A DNA stretch of 5,116 bases. Origin: Candidatus Iainarchaeum sp. (GTDB taxonomy: Archaea > Iainarchaeota > Iainarchaeia > Iainarchaeales > GCA-2688035). The position numbers and the translations under genes are program-made. Below are positions 1 to 5,070 of this stretch, piece after piece (the first letter of the stretch is position 1; every line of letters starts with the position of its first letter). Location of the stretch: contig JAFGEM010000056.1 of NCBI GenBank assembly GCA_016931555.1, forward strand, positions 1 through 5,116. Reading direction: 5' to 3'. Under the pieces are notes generated by a model, which did not search any database, was not told the origin of the DNA, and worked only from the letters and a program-made list of their open reading frames with translations.

Positions 1-1
1 C

Positions 2-79
2 GATAATCAAAAAAAAGAAAAGCTTGTCCCAGAGCATAAAAAATATGTTACTCAAAAAACACCAAAAGAATATGCGTAA
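2..79 (+). CDS. Possible C-terminal tail of a gene entering from the left (partial)
   Basis: One forward frame is open from the window edge to a TAA at 77-79 and encodes 25 residues rich in Lys and Glu, ending in KTPKEYA. A polar, charged tail of this kind is common at protein C-termini, but the stretch is very short. A second forward frame is also open from base 3 to a TAA at 117-119, so an open frame alone proves little here. No domain can be recognised. The call rests on composition only; the region could equally be A-rich intergenic DNA. Confidence 0.22.
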   Translation, partial: DNQKKEKLVPEHKKYVTQKTPKEYA

Positions 80-101
80 CACAAGAAAAAGAGTAACAGG
101 A

Positions 102-123
102 TGCCCCCTCAGGGATTAAAACC
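102..123. repeat. Direct repeat of the tRNA-Glu 3' end (att-like or tRNA remnant)
   Basis: Bases 102-117 are identical to bases 704-719, which form the 3' end (discriminator, acceptor strand and T-stem strand) of the tRNA-Glu gene on the minus strand. Extending to 123 versus 725 gives 20 matches in 22 positions, with both mismatches in the T-loop. The same orientation is kept. Beyond 123 similarity falls away and the T-stem partner no longer pairs, so this copy cannot fold as a tRNA. The length and position within the tRNA fit an attachment-site duplicate left by a tyrosine-recombinase integration. A decayed tandem tRNA copy is the alternative. Confidence 0.6.
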
Positions 124-189
124 TAAAGTTCAAAGCCCTTAAGCCCCTCGGAGTGAAATTATTATACTGAAAACATATAGTGCTAGGAT

Positions 190-204
190 GTTAATTAGAT
201 TAAC
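190..204. promoter_or_regulatory. Perfect 6-3-6 palindrome upstream of the lipoprotein gene
   Basis: GTTAAT, a 3-base spacer TAG and ATTAAC form a perfect inverted repeat ending 57 bases before the ATG at 262. It is too small and A/T-rich for a stable RNA hairpin but has the size of a dimeric repressor half-site pair. No regulator can be assigned. In DNA this A+T-rich such a repeat could occur by chance. Confidence 0.22.
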
Positions 205-261
205 GCTGCTCCCTTTTTGAAAACAGTAAGATTTTTATTCAACCTTTCCCTATTAGAAAAC

Positions 262-648
262 ATGAAAACAAGCATTTTATTGTTAGCTGGATTGATTCTT
301 GCAGTAGTTTTGTTTAGTGGTTGCACACAAGAGCCAGAGAGTAAACTTTGCGGGGAATTTGAAGTTTATTGTGTGGCTTCTGCCAGTATAAGCTGCAGTT
401 ATTACATTGAGCCGTGTGGTAACGGGGAACAGATATGGTTTGATACGTCAATGGAGGCTAAAGTGGAGGCAAATCAGCGAAGTTTAGTAACCGAAGAGAG
501 ACCAGTATCGTTACAGTATGTAAGAGTAATAAACCCAAAGTTTTCAGAGATTGGTTGCATAATTGACTTTGATAGGATAGAAAGAATTGAAGTGACATCG
601 AGTGATGATCCAATTGGCAGGTGGGAAGAAGCCTGCTCCAAATGCTAA
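262..648 (+). CDS. Small secreted cysteine-rich lipoprotein, function unknown
   Basis: A 128-residue protein starting at the ATG at 262; the frame also extends to a TTG at 217, but the ATG places a standard signal peptide at the very N-terminus. Residues 1-20 are a short basic start and a hydrophobic core ending in a lipobox (VLFSG before Cys21), so the mature protein is probably lipid-anchored on the outer face of the membrane. Seven further cysteines follow at 30, 37, 45, 52, 99, 125 and 128. The first four are spaced CX6C, X7, CX6C, and the last two form a terminal CSKC, suggesting disulfides or metal binding outside the cell. I recognise no family. It stands alone between the tRNA-Glu gene and a duplicate of that tRNA's 3' end, so it may be accessory. 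A T-rich terminator-like run follows the stop. Confidence 0.72.
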   Translation: MKTSILLLAGLILAVVLFSGCTQEPESKLCGEFEVYCVASASISCSYYIEPCGNGEQIWFDTSMEAKVEANQRSLVTEERPVSLQYVRVINPKFSEIGCIIDFDRIERIEVTSSDDPIGRWEEACSKC

Positions 649-653
649 TTTGA

Positions 654-666
654 TTTTTCTTTTTTT
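654..666 (+). terminator. Poly-T terminator after the lipoprotein gene
   Basis: Five T, one C and seven T begin five bases after the lipoprotein stop codon. Archaeal RNA polymerase terminates efficiently on T-runs in the non-template strand without needing a hairpin. The run would stop transcription before it reaches the convergent tRNA gene. Confidence 0.5.
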
Positions 667-688
667 GCTAACCGCTGGTTTTTTGTCG

Positions 689-703
689 AAAAGGGTTTCC
701 CCT
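689..703 (-). terminator. Short GAAA-loop hairpin with T-run after tRNA-Glu
   Basis: Read on the minus strand, the bases directly after the tRNA discriminator give an (A)AGGG stem, a GAAA loop and CCCTT, followed by further T to make a run of four (692-689). The stem is five pairs only if the discriminator base at 704 is included, four otherwise. This could act as a terminator or as a 3'-trailer structure for tRNA maturation. The stem is short, so the call is tentative. Confidence 0.3.
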
Positions 704-778
704 TGCCCCCTCAGGGATTTGAACCCTGGTCACAAGCTTGAAAGGCTTGGGTCCTTGACCGGGCTAGACGAAAGGGGC
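704..778 (-). tRNA. tRNA-Glu (anticodon UUC)
   Basis: The minus strand folds as a complete 75-base cloverleaf. The acceptor stem GCCCCTT pairs with AGGGGGC (one G-U), followed by discriminator A. The D-stem is GTCT/GGAC, with GG in the D-loop. The anticodon stem CAAGC/GCTTG encloses the loop CTTTCAA, giving anticodon TTC for glutamate codons GAA and GAG. The variable region is four bases (TGAC), as usual for tRNA-Glu, and the T-arm is CAGGG-TTCAAAT-CCCTG. CCA is not encoded and must be added by the CCA-adding enzyme, as in most archaea. I see no intron. Its 3' end faces the lipoprotein gene and is duplicated at 102-123, so this gene is a likely integration target. Confidence 0.96.
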
Positions 779-806
779 ATGCCAAAGCAATTTTTAAACC
801 TTTGCG

Positions 807-815
807 ATTTAAAAA
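807..815 (-). promoter_or_regulatory. Candidate TATA box for tRNA-Glu
   Basis: On the minus strand TTTTTAAAT lies about 29-37 bases before the mature tRNA 5' end, the distance expected if transcription begins a few bases upstream of the tRNA. A second A/T box at 791-798 is closer than the usual spacing. The assignment rests on position and composition. Confidence 0.35.
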
Positions 816-853
816 TTAGTAATCAATTGGTAAATAACTTGTTTTAAGATTTT

Positions 854-861
854 TTTTTAAA
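854..861 (+). promoter_or_regulatory. Candidate TATA box for rpl40e
   Basis: TTTTTAAA sits 24-31 bases before the L40e ATG, which would start transcription at or next to the start codon and give a leaderless or very short-leader mRNA. The run of T before it weakens specificity. Confidence 0.35.
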
Positions 862-884
862 GCTATTGATTGAAGGAATTTTTT

Positions 885-1049
885 ATGGCGAGATTCGAAG
901 AAGCAGACAAAAGACTGTTTGAAAACATTTGGATATGCATGAAATGCAATTCAAAGAATAAAAGTGGAAAGGGAAAGCCTAGGAAATGCAGGAACTGCAA
1001 AGGCAAGAGATTTAGGCTAAAGCACAAAGTAAAGAAAAGCGGAAAATAA
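885..1049 (+). CDS. rpl40e: 50S ribosomal protein L40e
   Basis: A 54-residue, strongly basic zinc-ribbon protein of the large ribosomal subunit. It begins MARFEEADKR and contains ICMKC and KCRNC, so four cysteines (18, 21, 35, 38) form a CX2C-X13-CX2C zinc site. This matches archaeal and eukaryotic L40e (in eukaryotes made as a ubiquitin fusion; here free, as in other archaea). The C-terminal third is Arg/Lys-rich, suited to rRNA binding. Length is within the usual range for archaeal L40e. The ATG at 885 gives the conserved MARF start; a weak GAAGGA lies seven bases upstream. It is divergent from tRNA-Glu and followed 54 bases later by a small membrane-protein gene. The ICMKC and KCRNC motifs make the family call secure. 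Confidence 0.92.
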   Translation: MARFEEADKRLFENIWICMKCNSKNKSGKGKPRKCRNCKGKRFRLKHKVKKSGK

Positions 1050-1067
1050 AGGCTTTGAATAGTTAGC

Positions 1068-1075
1068 TTTTTATT
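1068..1075 (+). promoter_or_regulatory. A/T box between rpl40e and the membrane-protein gene
   Basis: TTTTTATT lies 29-36 bases before the ATG at 1104 and could be a TATA element for that gene. Being T-rich and 18 bases after the L40e stop, it could instead help terminate rpl40e transcription. The sequence does not distinguish the two. Confidence 0.25.
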
Positions 1076-1103
1076 CTAAAAAAACCTATTTTTATTGTTT
1101 TAA

Positions 1104-1370
1104 ATGAAGCCGAGAAATGCCAAGATAGGGTCAAGTGCTTTCGCAATACTAATGCTGATATTCATAATAGCTTATTTGGCAATAGAAAATTCCGGTTCAT
1201 TTGAGGGAATGTTTGTAAACATTGCAATTGCAGGGGCAATAGTGTTATGCGCATTTATTTCACTCGCGTTTTTTATAAAGTCAATGCCAATTCCCGAAAA
1301 GCTTCCAAAGCATTTGAAACAGGAAAGAGAGGAAAAACACGTTGTTCTTGATTATACGGAACGCGAATAA
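1104..1370 (+). CDS. Small two-helix membrane protein, function unknown
   Basis: An 88-residue protein. A basic start (MKPRNAK) precedes one hydrophobic helix at about residues 11-27, a short polar loop (28-35), and a second helix at about 36-58. The tail (59-88) is highly charged, with a proline-rich MPIPEKLPKH segment followed by Lys/Glu. The positive-inside rule places both termini in the cytoplasm, making a helical hairpin. I recognise no family; members of this size in archaea are often uncharacterised. It lies between rpl40e and the DGGGP synthase operon, on the same strand as both. The coding potential is supported by the clear membrane pattern and plausible start; a role in lipid synthesis would be pure guesswork from position. 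Confidence 0.65.
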   Translation: MKPRNAKIGSSAFAILMLIFIIAYLAIENSGSFEGMFVNIAIAGAIVLCAFISLAFFIKSMPIPEKLPKHLKQEREEKHVVLDYTERE

Positions 1371-1411
1371 ACGTTGTTTGTTCTCGACGGTTTTGCTGCT
1401 ATAAAAACAAT

Positions 1412-1419
1412 TATAATAT
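1412..1419 (+). promoter_or_regulatory. Candidate TATA box for the ubiA-HTH-pcm operon
   Basis: TATAATAT lies 21-28 bases before the ATG at 1440. No Shine-Dalgarno sequence stands before that ATG, which fits a leaderless mRNA starting at or near the codon. The 69-base gap after the preceding gene leaves room for an independent promoter. Confidence 0.4.
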
Positions 1420-1439
1420 TGTTTTGACTTGATTTTATT

Positions 1440-2261
1440 ATGAAAGCAATTGCTTTATGCGAACTAATACGGCCATTGAATTGTGTAATGGCAGCTATTG
1501 GAGTTTTTATTGGATACAGTATTGCAATAGGAAGCATTGGAGTCACAATGCAATTGGGGATTGCAATGCTTGCTGCATTCCTTGTGTGCGGGGCAGGGCA
1601 GGCAATTAATGATTTTTTTGACTCAGAAATAGATGCAAAGAAAAATTTGGGAAAGCCAATTCATGGAAAGAGAATTTCGAAAAAAAGTGCATTGTATTAT
1701 TCACTTATATTATTCCTAATTGGAAACATTCTTGCAATTGCACTTCCATTGGAATCGCTTGCAATTGCAGTGTTCTTCAGCATTGTATTGATTCTTTACT
1801 CTGCAAAAATGGGCAAAGTGAAATATATTGGGAATTGGATTGTTGCGCTCGGAACAGCATTTACGCTAGTGTTTGGGGCTTCACTGACAGGCAACTACGG
1901 GGTAATTGTTTGGCTTGCGGGGGCAGCATTGCTTGCAAATGTGGCGCGGGAAATAATCAAGGACGCGCATGATTTGGAGGCAGATAAGGGAAGCAAAGTT
2001 TCACTGCCAATGATTTTAGGGAGAGGGAGCGTGAAATTGGTTGTGTTCTGCGTTTACATTGCTGCAATTGCACTCGGGTTTTACGCGCATTATATTATTG
2101 GATTTGGGGGCACAGCATATCTTGTTCTGCTTACAATTGCCTCATTAATTTTTATTTTGTCATGGTTAAAGTTTGCAAAAACAAATTACAGGCACGGGCA
2201 AAAGCTGGCAAAAATAGGAATGTTAATTGCGCTAATAGCGTTTATTGCGGGTGTTTTTTAA
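1440..2261 (+). CDS. UbiA-family prenyltransferase, probable digeranylgeranylglyceryl phosphate synthase (EC 2.5.1.42)
   Basis: A 273-residue integral membrane enzyme with about eight or nine hydrophobic helices. It probably transfers a geranylgeranyl group from geranylgeranyl diphosphate to geranylgeranylglyceryl phosphate, the second ether-bond step of archaeal membrane lipid synthesis. Two aspartate-rich motifs bind the Mg-diphosphate: NDFFDSEID at 57-65, the archaeal form of UbiA motif 1, and DAHDLEAD at 175-182, motif 2. The segment LYSAKMGK at 119-126 fits the conserved Tyr/Lys loop. The stretch after motif 1, KPIHGKRIS (72-80), differs from the RPIPSGRIS that I recall for most family members. 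Length is normal. It opens a three-gene operon; its TAA overlaps the next ATG by one base, implying translational coupling. Another UbiA-type substrate, such as a quinone or chlorophyll-like prenyl acceptor, cannot be fully excluded, but the archaeal setting favours DGGGP synthase. Confidence 0.85.
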   Translation: MKAIALCELIRPLNCVMAAIGVFIGYSIAIGSIGVTMQLGIAMLAAFLVCGAGQAINDFFDSEIDAKKNLGKPIHGKRISKKSALYYSLILFLIGNILAIALPLESLAIAVFFSIVLILYSAKMGKVKYIGNWIVALGTAFTLVFGASLTGNYGVIVWLAGAALLANVAREIIKDAHDLEADKGSKVSLPMILGRGSVKLVVFCVYIAAIALGFYAHYIIGFGGTAYLVLLTIASLIFILSWLKFAKTNYRHGQKLAKIGMLIALIAFIAGVF

Positions 2262-3184
2262 TGAGGGAAGTTCTTTTACTGAAAACAATTGCACTGCTAA
2301 AGGAAAAGGGGTTTACAGTAGAAAGCTTCATACACTCGAATTCCTGTTTTGACATTGCAGCAAAGCGCGGGAAACTAGTGCTTGCAATAAAGGTTTTGAA
2401 CAATATTGATTCTTTGAGAGAGGAGCAATGCAGTGAATTGAAGAAAGTTGCTGTATTGTTTAATGCAATTGCAATTATTGTAGGAGAGAAAAGCAAGGCA
2501 TTTTTTTTGAGGGATAGCGCTGTGTATGAGAGATATAGCGCGAATGTTGTCAGCTTTGGAGGTTTGGCGAATTTGCTTGAGGAGAATTTTCCGAGTTCGT
2601 GGTATTTTAAGGGAAAAGAGATTGCGGAATTGGATTCGGAAAAAATGCGTGAAAGGAGAAAGGAACTGGGATTGACTTTGGAGGATATTGCAAACAAAAT
2701 TAATTCAACAACAGAATCAATTTACAGGTATGAAAAAGGGGCAAAAATTTCACTGCAAAAAGCAGAGGCTCTGGAAGATGTTTTGGATGCCCCCCTAATA
2801 AAAAAAATAAATATTTTGGAGGGGCAGGAAAAAAAACAGGATAAAATTGGCGAAGAGGATATTGAGGATTCTGCACTGGAAAAAATACATGATTTGGGTG
2901 CAAATGTTTTTGTTTTTCGGCACGCGCCCTTCAAGGCAAGCGCTGTAAAGAAAGAATCCATAATAATTGGCAAGGGAACTGGAAAACAGGGGATAAAGAA
3001 AAAGGCAATTGAATTGGTTCAGGCACGGCATGTTTTTGAAGCAGGGCCAGTGATTATTGCAAAGGATTTCAGGGCAAAAAAAATTGGAAGCGTTCCCATA
3101 ATAGAAGAGCAAGAATTAAATACTATGAGCAGGTTTAATGAGTTAAAAGAACTTATCAAGGAAAGGGCTGAAGAAAATGGTTGA
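2261..3184 (+). CDS. COG1395-like archaeal HTH (XRE-type) predicted transcriptional regulator
   Basis: A 307-residue protein. The frame extends upstream into ubiA, but the ATG at 2261, overlapping the ubiA stop as TAATG, is the natural coupled start. Residues 1-120 form an alpha/beta domain with FDIAAKRGKLVLAIKVL (30-46), resembling a restriction-endonuclease-like core (Asp31, then Ile-x-Lys around 43-44). A helix-turn-helix of the XRE/Cro type spans about 129-182 (RRKELGLTLEDIANKIN, then SIYRYEKG). The region 188-203 is charged and linker-like, and the remaining C-terminal domain (about 205-307) is of unknown function. This order matches my memory of the archaeal proteins called putative HTH-type transcriptional regulatory protein. 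It should bind DNA in the cytoplasm; targets are unknown. Its stop overlaps pcm by eight bases. Whether it controls its own operon is inference. Confidence 0.82.
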   Translation: MREVLLLKTIALLKEKGFTVESFIHSNSCFDIAAKRGKLVLAIKVLNNIDSLREEQCSELKKVAVLFNAIAIIVGEKSKAFFLRDSAVYERYSANVVSFGGLANLLEENFPSSWYFKGKEIAELDSEKMRERRKELGLTLEDIANKINSTTESIYRYEKGAKISLQKAEALEDVLDAPLIKKINILEGQEKKQDKIGEEDIEDSALEKIHDLGANVFVFRHAPFKASAVKKESIIIGKGTGKQGIKKKAIELVQARHVFEAGPVIIAKDFRAKKIGSVPIIEEQELNTMSRFNELKELIKERAEENG

Positions 3185-3821
3185 AGAGGATTTTTCGGCA
3201 AAAAGAAAAAAGCTTGTGGAAGATGTTTGCTCTACTGGCTGGCTTAAAAGCGAAATTGTGAAAAAGGCTTTTTTGGAAACTAAAAGGGAAATTTTTTTTC
3301 CTGATGACATGAAAAACTCTGCTTACAACGACAGCGCATATCCAATTGGCTTTGGCCAGACAATAAGCCAGCCCGGAACAATTGCATTGATGCTTGAAAT
3401 GCTTGAGTTGAAACCCGGGCAGCGTGTTCTTGAAATTGGAGCCGGATGCGGTTATGTTCTTGCATTGCTCTCAAACATTGTTGGAGAAAAGGGGGCTGTA
3501 TTCGGAGTTGAAAGAATACGCGCTTTAAGAGACCTGGCAAAAAAAAATCTTGAAAAAGCGGAATGCAAAAACACTGAATTATTGGTTGGAAACGGAATTG
3601 AAGGATGGAAGCAAAAAGCGCCCTTTGACAGGATTTTGATAAGCGCTGCATGCAAGGAAATTCCAAAAGCAGTGGAGGAACAGTTGAAAGACAAGGGAAA
3701 GCTTGTGGCGCCAATTGGTTCAAATGAATTGCAGGAGCTCGTGAAAATTGAAAGAATTGAAGACGAGTATGTGGAATTAACGCGGAAATGCTGTTTTGTT
3801 TTTGTTCCCCTCAGAAACTAG
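3177..3821 (+). CDS. pcm: Protein-L-isoaspartate O-methyltransferase (EC 2.1.1.77)
   Basis: A 214-residue cytoplasmic class I methyltransferase that uses S-adenosylmethionine to methylate L-isoaspartyl residues in aged proteins, starting their return to normal aspartate. Visible signatures are PIGFGQTISQP (56-66), the family substrate-site motif; VLEIGAGCG (84-92), the SAM-binding glycine loop; the acidic Glu112 after strand 2 (GVERI); APFDRILISAA (148-158); and GKLVAPIG (174-181). Length is typical. The ATG at 3177 lies within the end of the upstream HTH gene (8-base overlap), so it is translated from the same mRNA, probably by reinitiation. No strong Shine-Dalgarno is seen. Its stop TAG (3819-3821) overlaps the convergent fen stop codon. 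Family assignment is firm; enzyme activity is inferred from motif conservation. Confidence 0.93.
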   Translation: MVEEDFSAKRKKLVEDVCSTGWLKSEIVKKAFLETKREIFFPDDMKNSAYNDSAYPIGFGQTISQPGTIALMLEMLELKPGQRVLEIGAGCGYVLALLSNIVGEKGAVFGVERIRALRDLAKKNLEKAECKNTELLVGNGIEGWKQKAPFDRILISAACKEIPKAVEEQLKDKGKLVAPIGSNELQELVKIERIEDEYVELTRKCCFVFVPLRN

Positions 3822-4843
3822 CCCCAGGCGCCAAGCCTTGTTTGTTTTGCACTGAAATCAAGTTTTGCCTCAATTTTTTTTAAGGCGCTTTCAACGCGCT
3901 CTTTGCTGAAAGCGTGTTCTTCACAAAGGAATTCTTTAATTTTCTCTGTATTCGGAGATTTGAATTCTATTTTGTAATCCTCTGAAAAAGGGGGATTGAG
4001 AAAAATTTGTTCTATTTCCTTATAATCAAAATCAGGTGTGTGGGAAGTTTCTTTTATAATGTCCTCAAAAGAATCAAATTTTTGCACGAGCTGGAGCGCA
4101 GTTTTTGACCCAATTTTTGGAAACTTTTGATTGAAATCAGTCCCAACAAGAATTCCTATCCAGACAAGCTTCCTGCGGTCAATTCCCAATACAGAGAGAT
4201 TCTTTTCCAATTCTATGAGCTCTGGCTTTACTGTGTAATAATAATCCTTGCCAGGCGCTTTTCTTTTTCCAGAGACAGTGACATTGCGCAGCAGGCGCTT
4301 TGCACTGAAAAGCAATGAATCAAAATCCTGGGAAACACAGCCAAACAACTCATTCTTGTCAACCATTTGTGCAATTTGCGCTTCTCCCTCGCTTGGGGCC
4401 TGAACAACAGGCAAACCCATGTATTGGAGGAGTGTTTTTGCCTGTTCAACCATTTCCTTTGTGAGCTTGGAGGACTGCATTGCATATTTGCGCGCTGATT
4501 CAACATCGCCTTTTTCCTTTGCGGTTTTGAATTTTTCCGCTGCAGTTGTTCTAATGCGATTTCGTTCCTCTGTTGTCTCTCTCTTGAGCTTGTTTGGCTT
4601 GCCGTCAAAAACAAAAACAGGCAGTGCGCCAGCATCAAGGAGATTGAGTGTCCGATAAAACAAGCCTGTTAAGTGCGAAGTAATCCTGCCTTTTGAGTCC
4701 ATTAAGGGAGTGCCGTCAGAGCCCCGAATTATTGAAAGAAACTGATAGAGAATATTGTATGAGTCAACGCCGATTTTCCGCCCATTAAGAAAACTCAGCT
4801 CTATTTCCTGTTTCTCCAATATGTCTGAAATTTGAGTGCCCAT
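3818..4843 (-). CDS. fen: Flap endonuclease 1 (FEN-1)
   Basis: A 341-residue structure-specific 5' nuclease that removes 5' flaps during Okazaki-fragment maturation and base-excision repair. I chose the ATG at 4843 over an in-frame TTG at 4852 because it gives the conserved Met-Gly start (MGTQISDIL); Gly2 becomes the N-terminus in this family. The metal-binding acids are all present: Asp27, Asp80 (FDGKPN), Glu152 and Glu154 (SEGEA), Asp173 and Asp175 (SQDFDSLLF), and Asp236 (GTDFN). The N and I nuclease regions and the helix-hairpin-helix after Asp236 (KIGSKTAL, 243-250) are intact. The C-terminus KQTRLGAWG looks like a sliding-clamp PIP box (Gln334, Leu337, Trp340) but ends in Gly in place of a second aromatic. 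It is monocistronic here and convergent with pcm. No Shine-Dalgarno precedes it. Confidence 0.96.
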   Translation of the reverse strand: MGTQISDILEKQEIELSFLNGRKIGVDSYNILYQFLSIIRGSDGTPLMDSKGRITSHLTGLFYRTLNLLDAGALPVFVFDGKPNKLKRETTEERNRIRTTAAEKFKTAKEKGDVESARKYAMQSSKLTKEMVEQAKTLLQYMGLPVVQAPSEGEAQIAQMVDKNELFGCVSQDFDSLLFSAKRLLRNVTVSGKRKAPGKDYYYTVKPELIELEKNLSVLGIDRRKLVWIGILVGTDFNQKFPKIGSKTALQLVQKFDSFEDIIKETSHTPDFDYKEIEQIFLNPPFSEDYKIEFKSPNTEKIKEFLCEEHAFSKERVESALKKIEAKLDFSAKQTRLGAWG

Positions 4844-4868
4844 AATAAACAATTAATCAAATTAAAAG

Positions 4869-4876
4869 TACTTAAA
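4869..4876 (-). promoter_or_regulatory. Candidate TATA box for fen
   Basis: On the minus strand TTTAAGTA lies 26-33 bases before the fen ATG, fitting a leaderless transcript. Another A/T-rich stretch (TTAAATAATTAT, about 4884-4895) lies farther up and could serve instead with a longer leader. Assignment is by position only. Confidence 0.3.
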
Positions 4877-5029
4877 GTATAGATAATTATTTAAGAAAAA
4901 CTTCAAAAACAGGGGCAATACATTAAAACCGCATTAAGGCACAAAATTAAGTGGCTTACAGGCATAAGAACAGGAAAAAACCCATTTTACACCTCAAATA
5001 ATGGTTTTTAGCACAATTGTCGAAAAAAA
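4877..5029. other. Intergenic stretch with no supportable gene
   Basis: This A-rich stretch lies between the fen promoter region and the hairpin element on the right. No frame of useful length, tRNA, snoRNA-like C/D box pair or strong hairpin is visible. It may hold the outer part of the fen promoter. Confidence 0.5.
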
Positions 5030-5070
5030 AATGTCCTGTCCCGAAATAAGTTCCTCTCTAGAAAAGAAGT

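Larger units (their letters stand above)
102..719. mobile_element. Putative remnant segment bounded by tRNA-Glu 3'-end repeats
   Basis: The segment between the two 16-base identical repeats is about 600 bases and lies on the 3' side of the tRNA, where elements that integrate into tRNA 3' ends are found. It contains a single gene, a lipoprotein, and no integrase, so it cannot be an autonomous element. It would be a decayed remnant, a passive cargo cassette, or coincidence of a tRNA duplication. The evidence is the repeat pair and its geometry alone. Confidence 0.3.

Noticed and set aside
46..98. Inverted repeat TGTTACTC / GAGTAACA with a 37-base gap
   Set aside because: Eight pairs across a long A-rich spacer make a weak structure; no associated gene or T-run supports a role.
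102..170. A second complete tRNA
   Set aside because: Only the 3' end matches; the T-stem does not pair, and no anticodon arm or matching acceptor strand can be folded.
602..847. 81-residue open frame over the lipoprotein end and the tRNA
   Set aside because: It runs through the tRNA-Glu gene in the antisense direction and has no plausible domain; the tRNA fold is complete.
2242..2697. 151-residue minus-strand open frame inside the HTH gene
   Set aside because: It is antisense to a well-supported gene with clear motifs; composition (Ser/Phe-rich) is typical of a shadow frame.
2700..3201. Several minus-strand frames of 60-105 residues in the second half of the HTH gene
   Set aside because: They are antisense shadows with low-complexity Phe/Ser/Pro composition.
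3280..3723. 147-residue minus-strand frame opposite pcm
   Set aside because: It is antisense to conserved methyltransferase motifs, rich in Cys/Phe/Gln with no recognisable pattern.
4228..4638. 136-residue minus-strand frame overlapping fen
   Set aside because: It is a shifted frame of fen, whose own frame carries all catalytic residues.
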